A stretch of 64,000 nt of DNA. It comes from Rhodospirillaceae bacterium. Lineage in GTDB: Bacteria > Pseudomonadota > Alphaproteobacteria > Rhodospirillales > Rhodospirillaceae. Made by a program: the position numbers and the translations under genes. Below the pieces are notes generated by a model, which saw only the letters and a list, made by a program, of their open reading frames with translations, was not told where the DNA came from and made no database searches. The DNA lies in the NCBI GenBank assembly GCA_040219235.1, contig JAVJSV010000016.1, forward strand, positions 434,001-498,000, in the 5' to 3' direction. Below, one piece after another: positions 25,252 to 33,883 of this stretch (position 1 is its first letter; every line of letters starts with the position of its first letter).

Positions 25252-27681
25252 TTAGAAAGAAGCATTCAAGCGAATACCAACTTCACGCTTTTGTGGAAGT
25301 TCGGTAAAGACCTTACGGCTCAAGCTTGGACCGAACGTCGTGCCACCGTTGGTGGTGAGCGTCTTGTCTTTGGTCAAGTTCTTGGCCCACAGTTCAATGG
25401 TCGCCGTTTCAGTGACATCAACACCAACACGGGCATTGATTTTGAAGGCGCTTCCGGCCCGATTGTATTCGGAGTAATCGGCCCAGTATCCATCGGTGTA
25501 GATGAAGTCTGTGCGGAAGAACCATTCACGATCGCCAAACTCACCTGTGATTGTCGGGCTTAATGAGGCCGTCCATTCCGGTGTGTTTCTGGAGTCATTG
25601 CCGTCGTTCAGAACAGACAGCGAGCCAGAACCGAGCAAGAAGGATTCGTTAGACCCACGTGAAGCATAGCGGATCGATTTTGCTTTGGTGTAAGCCAATG
25701 TACCGTTCAGGTTTAACCAATCGGTTGGGGCCGCATTGAATTCAAAATCGAAACCCTTGTAGTCGGAGTTACCGTTGCTGGCGAGTGAGGTTGTGCCCAC
25801 TGGCAAGACGATAACAGCCGCAAACGGTTGGTTGATCCACTCGGCATAGAACACGGCCAAGGTGAAGTTCCACCAATCAGCCTGCTGTTTCCAGCCCCAT
25901 TCGTACTGGGTGTTTTCTTGGATCCCGGTGAAGAACCCAATATCTGCCAGCGCAGAGGCAGGAAGCACGTCCGGGGCCACACTGTTCACGAAGCCAGCCT
26001 GGGTTGGAATACCCAACAAAGAACTTTCCGAATAACTGGCGTAGGTGGAAGCCCCTTCAAAGACGTCATAGCTCAAAATCACGCGAGGAATGAAGTCGTT
26101 ATAGGAGTTCTCTTGTTGGCAAACCGGCGTGAATACACCGCAGCCAAGGCTTGGATTGCCCTGAAAGATCTGCGTTGACGTTTCATCGGTATACCGGCCT
26201 TCAACAGACAGGGTCAGCTCTTCGGTGATGTCATAATCAATAGAACCGAACACGGCTGTTGTCGTGTTGTCCTGGAAGTCCAGAGTCGCCGTTGACGTTG
26301 CCAAAGTGGCTTGAGCTGGCGATGTCGGTGAGTTGGCCTGACGATAGCGCTGGGTGTAGTCGCTAACCCCAATCAAATAGCGCAGGCGATTGTCTTGCGG
26401 CGACGCGATACGGGCTTCGTAGTAGCTTTCCCGCATGTAGGTGCTGCTGCCGGTAATACCGACTTGGCCAAGAGGCAAACCGTAGGAGAAGTCACGCACG
26501 TTGTTGGTGCCGGTTTTGGCACGTGAAGCCTGGAACGACAGGGTATGATCTGCAATATCATAGTCGCCGCTTAACTGCAGACGCCCAGTTTGGTTATTCG
26601 AACCCAACTGGCCATCCGGATCGCGAACAAAGCCATATTTGGCGATGAAGGGGTTCAAACTCTCAAGCGCGACGAGGGCTTGATCACCCTGCGTATTGTC
26701 ACCAGGACCAGGACGGACTGTGAATGGCGTTTGAACATTCTCACCATCTGGGAATTCTCCACACCATGTGGCAAAGCCGAGCTGGCTAAAGTCACGTGTA
26801 AACGGTGTGGTTTCCATGGTCGCGTTGTTGTAATACAGGCCCTCATAGACGAGGTTACATTGCCCCGCTGGGACACCGTAAACGCTGGCATCAATGCCGG
26901 CATAAAGACCGTTATCATCAGCCTTAGTATAGTAGCCGGTGACTTTAAGGCTGAGATCTTCCGTGGGTTGGAAGGTCATTGTGCCGCTGACCGAGGTGTC
27001 TTTGGTCACGCCATAGGGGTCTTGTTCACGCACGGTGTTGTAGTCGCCACCGTCTCTTTCGTAGGACGCCCAGACACGCACACCAACTTTATCGTTGATC
27101 GGACCGCCAACACCAGCTTCGATGGTGTATTCGTCACTCTGTGAAGGAGAGTAATCAAGTGTGACATCGCCTTCCCACTCGTCGCCAGGCAGCTTAGGAA
27201 TAATGTTCACAGCGCCGGAGAAGGTGTTACGACCAAAGTAAGCCGTCTGTGGGCCTTTGATAACTTCAACACGCTCAACATCGCCGAGCGGCAAGAAGCC
27301 CGTACCGGAGCCAATATAGGAGCCATCCCAGAATACAGCGCCAACCTGCGTGGCTGGTGTAATGATCTGCTGGTTAATCCCACGGAAGCGGATGGTTGGG
27401 TTTTCACGGCCACCGGTTGAGGTGGAGCCCTGGAAATCAAGACCCGCAACAAGATCAGACAGTTCTTCGGCATTATCGATGCCGGCACGGTCCAGTGTTG
27501 TTTGCGAAACGGAAGATACGGAAACTGGAATTTCAAAAATGCTTTCGTCGCGCTTACGAGCAGTGACGACGATTTCTTCAAGCGCAAGGCTTTGCGCAAA
27601 GGCGGCATGATACTGTGGTGCAGCCACTGGCAGGGCCACTGACGCCATAAGCGACGCCAGCATAATATTACGGGTTTTCAT
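25252..27681 (-). CDS. TonB-dependent outer-membrane receptor (3)
   Basis: 809 residues from ATG 27681 with a GGGGAG site. Signal peptide to about 30 (AAFAQ), then ALEEIVVTARKRDE, plug domain (DVERVEVIKGPQTAYFGRNT, SGAVNIIPK) and barrel ending RLNASF, again with a terminal Phe. It is divergent from the IclR regulator gene at 28008 across 326 bases containing two palindromes, which makes it the most likely target of that regulator. Substrate unknown; IclR proteins often control aromatic or organic-acid catabolism. Confidence 0.93.
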   Translation of the reverse strand: MKTRNIMLASLMASVALPVAAPQYHAAFAQSLALEEIVVTARKRDESIFEIPVSVSSVSQTTLDRAGIDNAEELSDLVAGLDFQGSTSTGGRENPTIRFRGINQQIITPATQVGAVFWDGSYIGSGTGFLPLGDVERVEVIKGPQTAYFGRNTFSGAVNIIPKLPGDEWEGDVTLDYSPSQSDEYTIEAGVGGPINDKVGVRVWASYERDGGDYNTVREQDPYGVTKDTSVSGTMTFQPTEDLSLKVTGYYTKADDNGLYAGIDASVYGVPAGQCNLVYEGLYYNNATMETTPFTRDFSQLGFATWCGEFPDGENVQTPFTVRPGPGDNTQGDQALVALESLNPFIAKYGFVRDPDGQLGSNNQTGRLQLSGDYDIADHTLSFQASRAKTGTNNVRDFSYGLPLGQVGITGSSTYMRESYYEARIASPQDNRLRYLIGVSDYTQRYRQANSPTSPAQATLATSTATLDFQDNTTTAVFGSIDYDITEELTLSVEGRYTDETSTQIFQGNPSLGCGVFTPVCQQENSYNDFIPRVILSYDVFEGASTYASYSESSLLGIPTQAGFVNSVAPDVLPASALADIGFFTGIQENTQYEWGWKQQADWWNFTLAVFYAEWINQPFAAVIVLPVGTTSLASNGNSDYKGFDFEFNAAPTDWLNLNGTLAYTKAKSIRYASRGSNESFLLGSGSLSVLNDGNDSRNTPEWTASLSPTITGEFGDREWFFRTDFIYTDGYWADYSEYNRAGSAFKINARVGVDVTETATIELWAKNLTKDKTLTTNGGTTFGPSLSRKVFTELPQKREVGIRLNASF

Positions 27682-27791
27682 TTAGTTACTCCCCTAGAGC
27701 AAATTAAACCAAGAACCGATGAGCGGTTCCGGGTTGGGCGAAAAAAGTTCCAAAAAATGCTGCTTAAACCCCTTTAGGCAGCACTTAATTT

Positions 27792-27802
27792 GGCAAATTG
27801 CC
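27792..27802. promoter_or_regulatory. Palindrome ggcaaattgcc in the IclR/receptor intergenic region
   Basis: An 11-base inverted repeat (five-base arms, one central base) about 110 bases upstream of the receptor start. Together with the palindrome at 27864 it shares gcaaat/ttgc half-sites, as expected for paired operator sites of one regulator. Confidence 0.45.
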
Positions 27803-27863
27803 TCTGAACACTTTGATTTACAACGGTTAAGAGACTCTCCTGTGACGCTTTATGGACATGCGG

Positions 27864-27875
27864 TGCAAATTTGCA
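27864..27875. promoter_or_regulatory. Palindrome tgcaaatttgca, candidate IclR operator
   Basis: A perfect 12-base palindrome between the divergent receptor gene and the iclR-type gene. IclR-family operators are short palindromes in such divergent regions. Inferred, not shown. Confidence 0.5.
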
Positions 27876-28007
27876 TCATTTAAGATTTTAGGCGCTCACT
27901 GTATGGGCAAGGCATGCGGCGACCGCGCGCTCTGGGACTACGGAAGGATATATTGAAGTGCGTATGCCTCAAGGCATCAAAAACAAAGTGAACACAACAG
28001 AAACATT

Positions 28008-28769
28008 ATGCAATCCGGCAACTCCATACGGTCTTTAGAGCGCGGCTTAAGTGTATTGCGCACTCTCAGCCGACTGGGTCCGTTGACCATTTCGGAAGCC
28101 GCCCAACATACGAAACTGCCGCGTCAGACCGTCTCTAGAATACTGTTTTTCCTCACAGACCTTGGTTACACAAGCCGCCGGGATTTAGATAAACGGTTTG
28201 AGGTGGCTGAAGCCGCTTTGCGTCTGACAGATCGTGTCCATCAATCCAGTTGGCTGCGTGGGACAGTCGTTCCCATTATGGAAAAGCTCTGCCGGCATGT
28301 TCTCTGGCCAGTCTCCATTGCGCAGCCACGTCGTTTAGAGATGGAAATTCTATGGGAGACGGATGCCATAAGCCCGCTTGTCATGCACCCTGCCCCTGTT
28401 GGCCTGCGCTTCCCGTTGGTGACTTCCATAGACGGCAGAGTGTTTCTCGCCTTTTGCGATACAGAACAGCGTGAGACTCTACTCCAGGCGCTACTTGCGG
28501 AAAGACCCGAAGCCCTGAATGATATCGATCTCAGCCAGGACATGCTTGAGAAACAATTGCAGGCTATTAAAGTACAAGGGTTTTATTGTGACAGCATGCC
28601 CCACAAAGGTCATGGCAGTCTAGCCGCCCCGGTGTTCGACCAAAACGGCCTGCGCGGCGTGTTAGATATACGCTTTCCGTCACGCGCTTTAAGCCTCAAA
28701 GATGCCGTTGCAAAGTTTGCTGACCCCGTCATGCAAAGCGCCGCTGAAATCAGCGGCGCTTTTTCATAA
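28008..28769 (+). CDS. IclR-family transcriptional regulator
   Basis: 253 residues. The N-terminal winged helix-turn-helix (about 8-70: SIRSLERGLSVLRTLSRL, TISEAAQHTKLPRQTVSRIL) is followed by the GAF-like IclR effector-binding domain (about 85-250, with MEILWETDA and GFYCDSMP...GSLAAPVFDQNG). It senses a small molecule, unknown here. It is divergent from receptor 3. The last codons of the gene form a Rho-independent terminator. Confidence 0.92.
   Translation: MQSGNSIRSLERGLSVLRTLSRLGPLTISEAAQHTKLPRQTVSRILFFLTDLGYTSRRDLDKRFEVAEAALRLTDRVHQSSWLRGTVVPIMEKLCRHVLWPVSIAQPRRLEMEILWETDAISPLVMHPAPVGLRFPLVTSIDGRVFLAFCDTEQRETLLQALLAERPEALNDIDLSQDMLEKQLQAIKVQGFYCDSMPHKGHGSLAAPVFDQNGLRGVLDIRFPSRALSLKDAVAKFADPVMQSAAEISGAFS
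28737..28764 (+). terminator. Intrinsic terminator inside the end of the iclR-type gene
   Basis: Perfect 10-base arms agcgccgctg (28737-28746) and cagcggcgct (28751-28760) with loop aaat, followed by TTTTC. The stop codon of the gene (28767-28769) lies beyond the stem, so the hairpin encodes the last residues SAAEISGAF. Confidence 0.85.
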
Positions 28770-28810
28770 AAAATAATAAAATCAGTTACTTATAAATACA
28801 CTCTAAGACT

Positions 28811-29491
28811 TTACATCTTCTCAGACCGGCTCACAATCCGTTCGATTTCTTGTCTGACAATACGTTCCACCATGTACGGCAGATTATGGTCGAGCCAATG
28901 CTTGAGAATTGGCGTGCAAATCTCGCGGACGAGCTGCTCAATGGTAATGCCCTGGTTGCCCATGGTCAGCGCACGCTCTTGGGCGACGGCTTGGGCCAAC
29001 TGAGAAATGTGAACACCCGCGACTTGCTCGACCTGATCCGCAACTAGACCTTCCTGCCCATAAGGCTGGTACTTCTGTTCTTCGGGAGCCTGTTGCTGGG
29101 GGCGAGCTGGCTGAGCGGCCATGGTAGAGGCAGCGGCGGCGGCCGCTGCAGCGAGTTCTGGCGCAGGTTCCGGCTCAAATTCTTCTTCCTCCCCTTCAAC
29201 CAGCATCTCATCTGTCAGCTCTAAAGCTGCATTGACAGGCTCTGGTTCAGGGTCCTCGAACGCGGCTTCGTCTTCTTCATCACTTTCTGCCAGGAGCGCA
29301 GCGAGATCCGGACCGTCATCCTCTTCAGGCTCGGGTGCCGGTTCTGGCTCAGGATCGGAAACGGGTTCAGGGGCATCGTCCGCAGCTGTTTCGGCTGCGT
29401 CGCCGCCTTCTTCTTCGTCTTCCGATAGAATCTTTCGAATAGAGGCTAGAATGTCCTCCATCGAAGGTTCTTGTTGACCTTCTTCACTCAT
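28811..29491 (-). CDS. popZ: Polar organizing protein PopZ (DUF2497)
   Basis: 226 residues from ATG 29491 (MSEEGQQEPSMEDIL); a GTG nine codons upstream is less likely. Layout matches PopZ: N-terminal helix QEPSMEDILASIRKILSED, a long acidic Pro/Glu/Asp-rich disordered spacer (about 25-125), and a C-terminal oligomerisation region (ICTPILKHWLDHNLP, MVERIVRQEIERIVSR). PopZ forms a condensate at the pole that anchors the centromere and cell-cycle proteins. The neighbours tolC and pcm-like gene are the usual alphaproteobacterial ones; valS, the usual other neighbour, is 10 kb away. Confidence 0.9.
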   Translation of the reverse strand: MSEEGQQEPSMEDILASIRKILSEDEEEGGDAAETAADDAPEPVSDPEPEPAPEPEEDDGPDLAALLAESDEEDEAAFEDPEPEPVNAALELTDEMLVEGEEEEFEPEPAPELAAAAAAAASTMAAQPARPQQQAPEEQKYQPYGQEGLVADQVEQVAGVHISQLAQAVAQERALTMGNQGITIEQLVREICTPILKHWLDHNLPYMVERIVRQEIERIVSRSEKM

Positions 29492-29615
29492 AGCGATTGG
29501 TCCGCTCTTATTCCCCACGACAATGAGGAAGAAGGTACCCTAAAAGGTTAAAGAATTCTATAACATCATAAAAATCTGAGGGTTAGGAGATATTTTTTAG
29601 CCCTGTGAAAGTGCT

Positions 29616-31025
29616 CTAGCGCCCAGATGCGTCGGCATTGGCCGCCTTGGAACTGCCAAAAAACTTGCCCTTAACGTCATCATAGTGCCCTTCAGCGTCG
29701 TAAACATTGACGTTGAGGTCTATGTTTTCAGCGGTTAAACGACCGATGGAAGAGAGAACCTGCAACGTCGCAACCAGCTGATCCCGTTGCGCCGTGACCA
29801 AACTCACCCGGGCATCCAGCAGCTCCTGCTCGGCGTCCAAAACGTCAAGAACAGTCCGCGCCCCTACCTCGGCCTCACGCTGAACCCCTTCAAGGGCGAT
29901 TTCTGAGGCCACAATTTGGGTCTCAATAGAGGCAATGCTAGCCTTTGCTGACTGATAAATCTCCCATGTGGATGTTGCAGCTTCTTTGGCATCAAGCCGG
30001 GCTTGATCGGCTTCCAGACGGCGCTGCCCAGCTGTGTGCTTGGCTTGACGCAGACGCGCATAGACCACACCACCCTGATACAGCGGCACGGTCAGAACCG
30101 CGCGCGCAGAGGCGGCCTCAGATGTGGATTGGTCGGCAATTGTGTCCCAGCCCTTAGAAAGCTGCCCCTCAAGGCTCACGCTTGGTAAGAGATCACCGCG
30201 GGTCGACTTGATGTTTTCAAGCGCCGCTTCGGCGGTAAAGAGCGCTGCGACCAATGTTGGGTTCGCTTCAGCAGCCGCGGCCAAAGCCTCATCGCGCGTT
30301 GCGGGCAAACTGCCGAGTGGCTCTGGAGTCACGAGATTTTCGGGTTCTTTGCCAATCACGCTGACATACGCCGCACGAGATTGTTGCAGATTGCCTTCGG
30401 CCAAAATACGGGCCGATACAGACGCGGAGCGACGGGCTTCTGCTTGGGCAACGTCGGTACGGGTGATCTCACCGACACGAAAACGATCCTGTGTTGCTTC
30501 AAGCTGCCGCGACAACACTTGAACGTTGTTGGTTCTGAGTTCCACCACCGCGATATCGCGCAAGACATCAAAGTAGGCCGTTGCAGCAGCCAAAAGGACC
30601 TGCTGTTCAGACGATTTCAGGCGTGCCCGCTGCGCTTTGACACTGGCTTTTGCTGAAGCCGTATCGGCCATCGTGCTAAAACCCCTGAACAAAGGCTGGG
30701 AAATACCGATCGACGCTGATTGAGAGGTTCTCAGCGTCGTGCCGCCTGTAAACTGGGCACCACCGGTAATCGGACTTTCAATCACACTTTCGTTGCGCGC
30801 ACGGGTCACGTTGCCATTGACCGTGACACTCGGACGCCATCCGGAAAGGGCGATGGGAACGGTCTCGTCTGTCGCCCGGAGTTGAGCACGCGCTGCAAGA
30901 AGCCCGGGATTGTTGGCATAGGCCAGGGCCAGCGCCTCTTTAAGAGTGTCCGCCTGAACAGCCTGCGTGGTTGACAAGAGGCCAACGACAGCGGTTGTCG
31001 CCCATAACCATTTCAAACGCTTCAT
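29616..31025 (-). CDS. tolC: TolC-family outer-membrane export protein
   Basis: 469 residues with a signal peptide (MKRLKWLWATTAVVGLLSTT, cleavage near AVQAD). It shows the internal repeat of TolC proteins, two halves each with beta-barrel strands and long helices (TLKEALALAYANNPGLLAAR..., later ALAAAAEANPTLVAALFTAE). It forms the trimeric outer-membrane duct for efflux pumps or type I secretion. It is followed by popZ and preceded by a Pcm-like gene on the same strand. A second TolC relative is at 32508. Confidence 0.92.
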   Translation of the reverse strand: MKRLKWLWATTAVVGLLSTTQAVQADTLKEALALAYANNPGLLAARAQLRATDETVPIALSGWRPSVTVNGNVTRARNESVIESPITGGAQFTGGTTLRTSQSASIGISQPLFRGFSTMADTASAKASVKAQRARLKSSEQQVLLAAATAYFDVLRDIAVVELRTNNVQVLSRQLEATQDRFRVGEITRTDVAQAEARRSASVSARILAEGNLQQSRAAYVSVIGKEPENLVTPEPLGSLPATRDEALAAAAEANPTLVAALFTAEAALENIKSTRGDLLPSVSLEGQLSKGWDTIADQSTSEAASARAVLTVPLYQGGVVYARLRQAKHTAGQRRLEADQARLDAKEAATSTWEIYQSAKASIASIETQIVASEIALEGVQREAEVGARTVLDVLDAEQELLDARVSLVTAQRDQLVATLQVLSSIGRLTAENIDLNVNVYDAEGHYDDVKGKFFGSSKAANADASGR

Positions 31026-31235
31026 TGTATTTTATCCTCGACACAGTGCTACTCGAGCTTTTGACGCTGTTTACCTAACCGAATCACGGTTAGATTGCCA
31101 CCGCAAAAGGTGTAACGGAAGGTAACTAAAACTGCAGGGCTTCAGGAACGCTTCGTATTCTAAAGACACAACTCGTCTACGAAAACTGAGCCTGTTTGGT
31201 TTGCTTTGTATGCGACCGCGAGAACCTCACAAGCC

Positions 31236-31886
31236 TTAAAAAACAAAAGAGGGCTTTGCTGTAAATTCAGGAAGTGTTGGCACACTGGCGTCAAACTCCG
31301 TCCGCCGTCCAAATGCCGCGCCGGTGCGTTGAATGAGCGTGGCCCGCCCAACTGGCCCGGATTGAACCACAGCAACACAGCGTCCGCCATCAGCCAACTG
31401 CTCCATAATAGACACAGGCACATCTGAAACTGCCCCGTCGAAGACAATAACATCAAACGGAGCCTGGCCTGGGCATCCATCGGCAACCGTTCCAGAGACA
31501 ACGGCAACGGTATCAGCGCCTAAGTCCGAAAGCAGCTTAACCGCACCATCTTTAACCGGACCATCTGCTTCGACAGCAACAACAGACCCCGCCATGTGCG
31601 CAAGAACTGCGGCGATATAGCCGCTGCCGCAGGGGAGCACCAGCACATGATCGCTGGGCTGGATATCAGCGAGTTGTAGCAACCGTGCCGCAACCATGGG
31701 CTCCATGAGCCAACGCCCGGACGTAATCTCGAAGTCTTCATCAATATAGGCAAGATACTGACGGGCCGTCGGCAAAAACCGCTCCCGTGGCACCTTGCCA
31801 ATCGCGTCAATAACAAGTGGATCAGTGACTTCATTGGTCCTGACTTGACTGGCAACCATGTTGCGCCGTGCGAGTTCAAAATCCAT
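31236..31886 (-). CDS. Protein-L-isoaspartate O-methyltransferase-like protein
   Basis: 216 residues. Matches the Pcm family N-terminus (ARRNMVASQVRTNEVTDPLV, PRERFLPTARQYLAYIDEDF) and the SAM-binding motif VLVLPCGSGYIAAVLA, where the usual acidic-glycine motif (EIGTGSGY) is altered. This alphaproteobacterial branch lies next to tolC and is shorter and more divergent than repair-type Pcm, so its true substrate is uncertain. The order pcm-like, tolC, popZ is conserved. Confidence 0.82.
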   Translation of the reverse strand: MDFELARRNMVASQVRTNEVTDPLVIDAIGKVPRERFLPTARQYLAYIDEDFEITSGRWLMEPMVAARLLQLADIQPSDHVLVLPCGSGYIAAVLAHMAGSVVAVEADGPVKDGAVKLLSDLGADTVAVVSGTVADGCPGQAPFDVIVFDGAVSDVPVSIMEQLADGGRCVAVVQSGPVGRATLIQRTGAAFGRRTEFDASVPTLPEFTAKPSFVF

Positions 31887-32062
31887 AGGGGATCTCTTTC
31901 AATTAGGAAGGACAAAGCCCGCAGCTCACGAAGGATGTCCGGTGCCCGCTTATACCCAACCGCAGTCCTCAACTCAATCATGCTAAACACAGCAAACGAC
32001 AGAAGAAACCTAGGAACTAGGCCGCACGGCCGATTTGTTTATACTCCAGGGTCTATGGGCGC

Positions 32063-32091
32063 TTGACCGACATAGCAGGCGCTTCTATAAA
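32063..32091 (+). promoter_or_regulatory. Sigma70-type promoter of the tRNA pair
   Basis: TTGACC (-35, 32063-32068), 17-base spacer, TATAAA (-10, 32086-32091), about 58 bases before tRNA-Cys. The near-consensus boxes and spacing make this the clearest promoter in the window. Confidence 0.8.
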
Positions 32092-32148
32092 ACGCCGCTT
32101 CGCGGTACGTTAAACCGCGATGAGGCTAAGCGAAATTAGGTGGTCTCG

Positions 32149-32222
32149 GGCCGAGTGGCAGAGTGGTGATGCAGCGGACTGCAAATCCGTGTACGTCGGT
32201 TCGATTCCGGCCTCGGCCTCCA
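32149..32222 (+). tRNA. tRNA-Cys (GCA)
   Basis: 74 bases. Acceptor stem ggccgag/ctcggcc, D arm, anticodon stem cgga/tccg with loop ctgcaaa (anticodon GCA), T arm gtcgg-ttcgatt-ccggc, discriminator T as usual for tRNA-Cys, and encoded CCA. Confidence 0.97.
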
Positions 32223-32230
32223 AGCAGTGG

Positions 32231-32305
32231 TCCGGCGTAGCTCAATGGTAGAGCATTCGACTGTTAATCGAAGGGTTGTAGGTTCGAATCCTACCGCCGG
32301 AGCCA
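32231..32305 (+). tRNA. tRNA-Asn (GTT)
   Basis: 75 bases. Acceptor stem tccggcg/cgccgga, anticodon loop ctgttaa (anticodon GTT) on stem ttcga/tcgaa, T loop ttcgaat, discriminator G and encoded CCA. Eight bases after tRNA-Cys, so one transcript. Confidence 0.97.
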
Positions 32306-32507
32306 TATTTCTGGTCCTGATCATCAACACCTGCGCGGGTAGGCCGCAGCTTAATTCCCGAGGCTTTCATACAGCCCAAACAAACCCGTTTCGACCGAAA
32401 TCTATAACTATAGAAGTTTGACCGGTCGCCATTCAGCAGGATATAAAGCTAGTCGAAAGTTCGGGTCTATCGTTCGCGTTTTGCGAGCGGTCTTGGGGAA
32501 GTTTTAA

Positions 32508-33812
32508 GTGATCTACAGAAAAGTTATGTTCATGGCCACGGCTGCTGTGGCGTTGGTTTCTCTTCAATCGCCAACCGTGGCGGCGCCACTGATTGATGAG
32601 CTCTCGGATCTGGTCGCAAACCACCCCCTGATTCAATCAAACCGGTTTCAAGTAAAATCCGCAGAACAAAATGTGCGGGCTGCGTTTTCACCTTACCTGC
32701 CCCAGCTCGACCTGACCGCAGATGCGGGCCAGCAACGTGTCAGCACTGCCGCATTGCGGTCTACGCCAGACGGACCACTTGAGAGCGGCACGGAAACATG
32801 GGGACTGTCCCTCACTCAAAATGTCTACGATGGTGGTCTGAAGTCGTCTAACCGCATTTCGTCCAAACTGCAGCGTGATATTGCCGACATCACCCTCACC
32901 AGTGTTCGCCAATCCATCATGTTTGAAGGGGTGACCTCTTACCTGGATGTGCTGCGCCAATCTCAATTGTTAGATCTGTCGAGTCAAAATGAAGACAACA
33001 TCCGCCGGCAGTTGCAGTTAGAAGACGAGCGTGTTCAACGCGGTTCTGGGATTGCGGTAGATGTCCTGCAAGCCAAATCGCGATTACAGATCGCCTTAGA
33101 GCGTAAAGTATCCGTTCAGGGTGCGCTTCAAGATGCCCTTAGCCGATACTTGCAGGTCTTCAATCACCCGCCTCAACAGGCGGCGATGAATTTACCGGCA
33201 CCACCGAATGCGCTGTTGCCGAAATCTTTAGACGATGCCATTGGCATTGCTCTGGCAGAAAACCCGGCGGTGAAATCTGGCCAGCGTCAGATCGAGATTG
33301 CCGATCAAAACCGTGAAGGTGTTCAGTCAGAGTACTTGCCAACCGTTGATGTCGTCGCCGAAGGAAACTACGAGGACGACTTTAACGGGGTGCCTGGCAT
33401 TCGCCGCGACTACTCCCTCAAGCTGCGCGCCAACTGGAACCTGTTTAACGGGTTAAGCACCAAGTCTCGCACCAAAGGCGCAGCATACACCTATCAGGCG
33501 CGCCAAGCGGATTATGTACAGACCCGGCGTAAGATTGAAGAACAAACCCGCCTTGCTTGGCAGTCCTTGATGACGGCCCGAGAGCGCGTCGCGTTACTCG
33601 ATAATGCGGTGAATATTGCCGCCGAAGTTTTTGATGCGCGTGAACGCTTGCGGGAAAATGGTCAAGAAACAGCGCTCAATGTGTTGGATGCGGAGAACGA
33701 AGTGTTCAACGCCCGGATCAACTATACATCAGCACTTTTTGATGCGCGGGTTGCGGCGTATCAGTTGTTGATCGCGATGGGACGTCTTGATCAAGTCATC
33801 CCGAACTCCTAA
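32508..33812 (+). CDS. TolC-family type I secretion outer-membrane protein
   Basis: 434 residues from GTG 32508 with a GGGGAAG site. Signal peptide (ATAAVALVSLQSPTVAA), then the TolC/PrtF-type duplicated helical structure (FSPYLPQLDLTADAG, QSEYLPTVDVVAEGNY, WNLFNGLSTKSR). It resembles the outer-membrane partner of type I secretion systems (PrtF/LapE group) more than the AcrA-AcrB type TolC at 29.6 kb. The ABC and HlyD genes of such a system lie 2.6 kb downstream on the same strand, after the opposite-strand cyclase gene. Confidence 0.85.
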   Translation: MIYRKVMFMATAAVALVSLQSPTVAAPLIDELSDLVANHPLIQSNRFQVKSAEQNVRAAFSPYLPQLDLTADAGQQRVSTAALRSTPDGPLESGTETWGLSLTQNVYDGGLKSSNRISSKLQRDIADITLTSVRQSIMFEGVTSYLDVLRQSQLLDLSSQNEDNIRRQLQLEDERVQRGSGIAVDVLQAKSRLQIALERKVSVQGALQDALSRYLQVFNHPPQQAAMNLPAPPNALLPKSLDDAIGIALAENPAVKSGQRQIEIADQNREGVQSEYLPTVDVVAEGNYEDDFNGVPGIRRDYSLKLRANWNLFNGLSTKSRTKGAAYTYQARQADYVQTRRKIEEQTRLAWQSLMTARERVALLDNAVNIAAEVFDARERLRENGQETALNVLDAENEVFNARINYTSALFDARVAAYQLLIAMGRLDQVIPNS

Positions 33813-33883
33813 GCGCTTCAACCTGAGCGGCCACGGAAACCTGATATATTTTTAGCCGCCAGCGCGGATTTGCAACGATAATT

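Noticed and set aside
29121-29477. A Ser/Ala/Gly-rich plus frame opposite popZ
   Set aside because: It arises from the Glu/Pro-rich codons of PopZ read in reverse; no start signal.
31520-31990. A longer minus frame overlapping the Pcm-like gene
   Set aside because: It is out of frame with the clear methyltransferase and has no family similarity.
32149-32305. tRNA genes as an attachment site for an integrated element
   Set aside because: Both tRNAs are intact, no repeat of their 3' ends was noticed nearby, and no integrase gene is adjacent.
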